A DNA stretch of 14,887 nt, from NCBI GenBank assembly GCA_963558075.1, contig CAUWFN010000046.1:1-14887 (forward strand). Direction: 5' to 3'. Made by a program: the position numbers and the translations under genes. Below the pieces are notes generated by a model. It saw only the letters and a list, made by a program, of their open reading frames with translations. It was not told the origin of the DNA and searched no databases. This document shows positions 14,186 to 14,887 of the stretch, in pieces. How positions within the stretch are numbered: the stretch's first letter is position 1; each line of letters starts with the position of its first letter. The DNA is from CALHKP01 sp963558075 (lineage in GTDB: Bacteria > Bacillota > Clostridia > Peptostreptococcales > Anaerovoracaceae).

Positions 14186-14782
14186 ATGGCTAAAAAACAG
14201 AATGGTAATTTTTCACTAATGGTAATTCTGCTAATCCCAGTAGCAATTGCAATCAACATCGTAGGAGGAACTCTAACTTCAATGCTTAAGATTCCTGTAG
14301 ACCTTGACATGATCGGTGTACTTCTAGTAGGATGCCTTGCAGGCCCTATCCCTGCTGCTATCACAGGTGTTCTTACAAACCTTATCAACGGTATCATGGA
14401 CCCTACATGGATTCCATACGCAATCTGTGCATTCTTCATCGGTATTGCAGCAGGTCTTCTGTCAAAATACAAGATGTACAGCAGTGTTCCAAAAATCATC
14501 CTATCAGGTATCATCATCGCTCTAGTTGCAACAGTAACAGCAACTCCAATCACAGTATTCGTATTCGGTGGAGCAACAGGTGGTGGAGCATCAATGCTTG
14601 CAGCAGGTCTTATGGCTACAGGTAAGCAGATTCTAGAATCAGTACTGTCAGTTTACATCGTAACAGAAACAGTAGGAAAACTTATTTCCATTTTCGTAGC
14701 ATATCTTATCATCAAAGCTATGCCTGACCGTACTCTAACAAAATACAAATATGGTATGAATTTCGTAAAAAGTGCGAAGTAG
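14186..14782 (+). CDS. ECF transporter S component (substrate-binding subunit)
   Basis: A small hydrophobic protein of 198 residues with about five or six membrane segments (near 11-32, 40-67, 75-92, 100-127 and 150-178, roughly). The pattern IPVAIAINIVGG, then DLDMIGVLLVGCLAGPIPAAITGVLTNLINGI, then YAICAFFIGIAAGLL is typical of S components of energy-coupling-factor transporters. These capture a specific vitamin or nutrient and need the shared EcfT and EcfA/A' subunits for ATP-driven import. The ligand cannot be assigned by homology here. Its place 29 bp after the nucleoside hydrolase suggests a nucleoside, base or ribose. ATG 14186 has AAGGAG (14171-14176) upstream. A 10-base palindrome, TTAATATTAA (14157-14166), fills the gap. 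No EcfT is visible in the window. Confidence 0.85.
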   Translation: MAKKQNGNFSLMVILLIPVAIAINIVGGTLTSMLKIPVDLDMIGVLLVGCLAGPIPAAITGVLTNLINGIMDPTWIPYAICAFFIGIAAGLLSKYKMYSSVPKIILSGIIIALVATVTATPITVFVFGGATGGGASMLAAGLMATGKQILESVLSVYIVTETVGKLISIFVAYLIIKAMPDRTLTKYKYGMNFVKSAK

Positions 14783-14791
14783 GAGAGAGAA

Positions 14792-14887
14792 ATGAATAAT
14801 TCAGATAAGAAGTCTAACAAGATTGCAGACTTATTGGTGCTAGAATATAAATAGTACAAGTCAAAATGAGAATTCCTAATCTAATAT
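14792..14887 (+). pseudogene. Damaged or spurious reading frame after the S component
   Basis: An ATG at 14792, preceded by a good ribosome binding site (AGGAGAGAG, 14781-14789), opens a frame of only 20 codons that ends at TAG 14852. Its last residues read IADLLVLEYK, which resembles the opening of an ABC-type ATPase such as EcfA, the partner expected after an S component. In the same frame TGA and TAA follow within about a dozen codons. The window ends at 14887. Either a real gene is broken by mutation or base-calling errors at a contig end, or this is a chance frame. The ATPase identity is only a suggestion. Confidence 0.3.

Noticed and set aside
1..14887. tRNA or rRNA genes, insertion sequences, CRISPR arrays
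   Set aside because: Reading both strands I saw no cloverleaf, rRNA segment, transposase or repeat-spacer array; nearly all the sequence is covered by + strand genes.

Overview
The window is 14.9 kb of low-GC, Gram-positive (Firmicutes/Bacillota, Clostridia-like) chromosome with every gene on the + strand. Evidence for this is the conserved order phoH-ybeY-cdd-era-recO-glyQS, the single-chain glycyl-tRNA synthetase, AGA-rich arginine usage, strong AGGAGG-type ribosome binding sites and an ECF-type vitamin/nutrient transporter subunit. I cannot name a species. Both ends cut through genes (phoH at the left, a damaged or partial reading frame at the right), so the window may be a whole contig.

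Region 1 (1-8710) is housekeeping. It holds phoH (5' end missing), a 126-bp spacer with foldable hairpins, then ybeY, cdd, era and recO almost without gaps. Next is an unusual DUF4342-type protein with two blocks of 11-residue helical repeats around a cysteine/aspartate-rich centre. glyQS and ppdK (pyruvate phosphate dikinase) follow, and a short hairpin terminator ends the block. dgkA, usually between ybeY and cdd in bacilli, is absent. The usual glyQS-ppdK neighbours (CcpN-like regulator, PPDK regulatory kinase/phosphorylase) are also absent.

Region 2 (8711-10048) carries one membrane-anchored extracellular polysaccharide deacetylase with two Ig-like domains. A strong intrinsic terminator follows it.

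Region 3 (10049-14887) looks like a nucleoside/ribose utilisation operon with its own well-formed promoter and an operator-like dyad over the -35 box. Its first gene encodes a LacI-type repressor fused to a complete ribokinase-like domain. A free-standing ribokinase, a nucleoside hydrolase and an ECF transporter S component follow. The inferred route is uptake of a nucleoside or related compound, hydrolysis to base plus ribose, and phosphorylation to ribose-5-phosphate. The fused kinase has non-canonical residues at its anion hole and at a cation-site position, so it may be a sensor or a modified enzyme. After the S component a reading frame with a good ribosome binding site stops after 20 codons, with further in-frame stops close behind. 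It could be a broken gene, an assembly error at a contig end, or a short non-functional frame.

The most interesting items are the repressor-kinase fusion with its changed active site and operator-like leader, and the repeat/cysteine-cluster protein upstream of glyQS.
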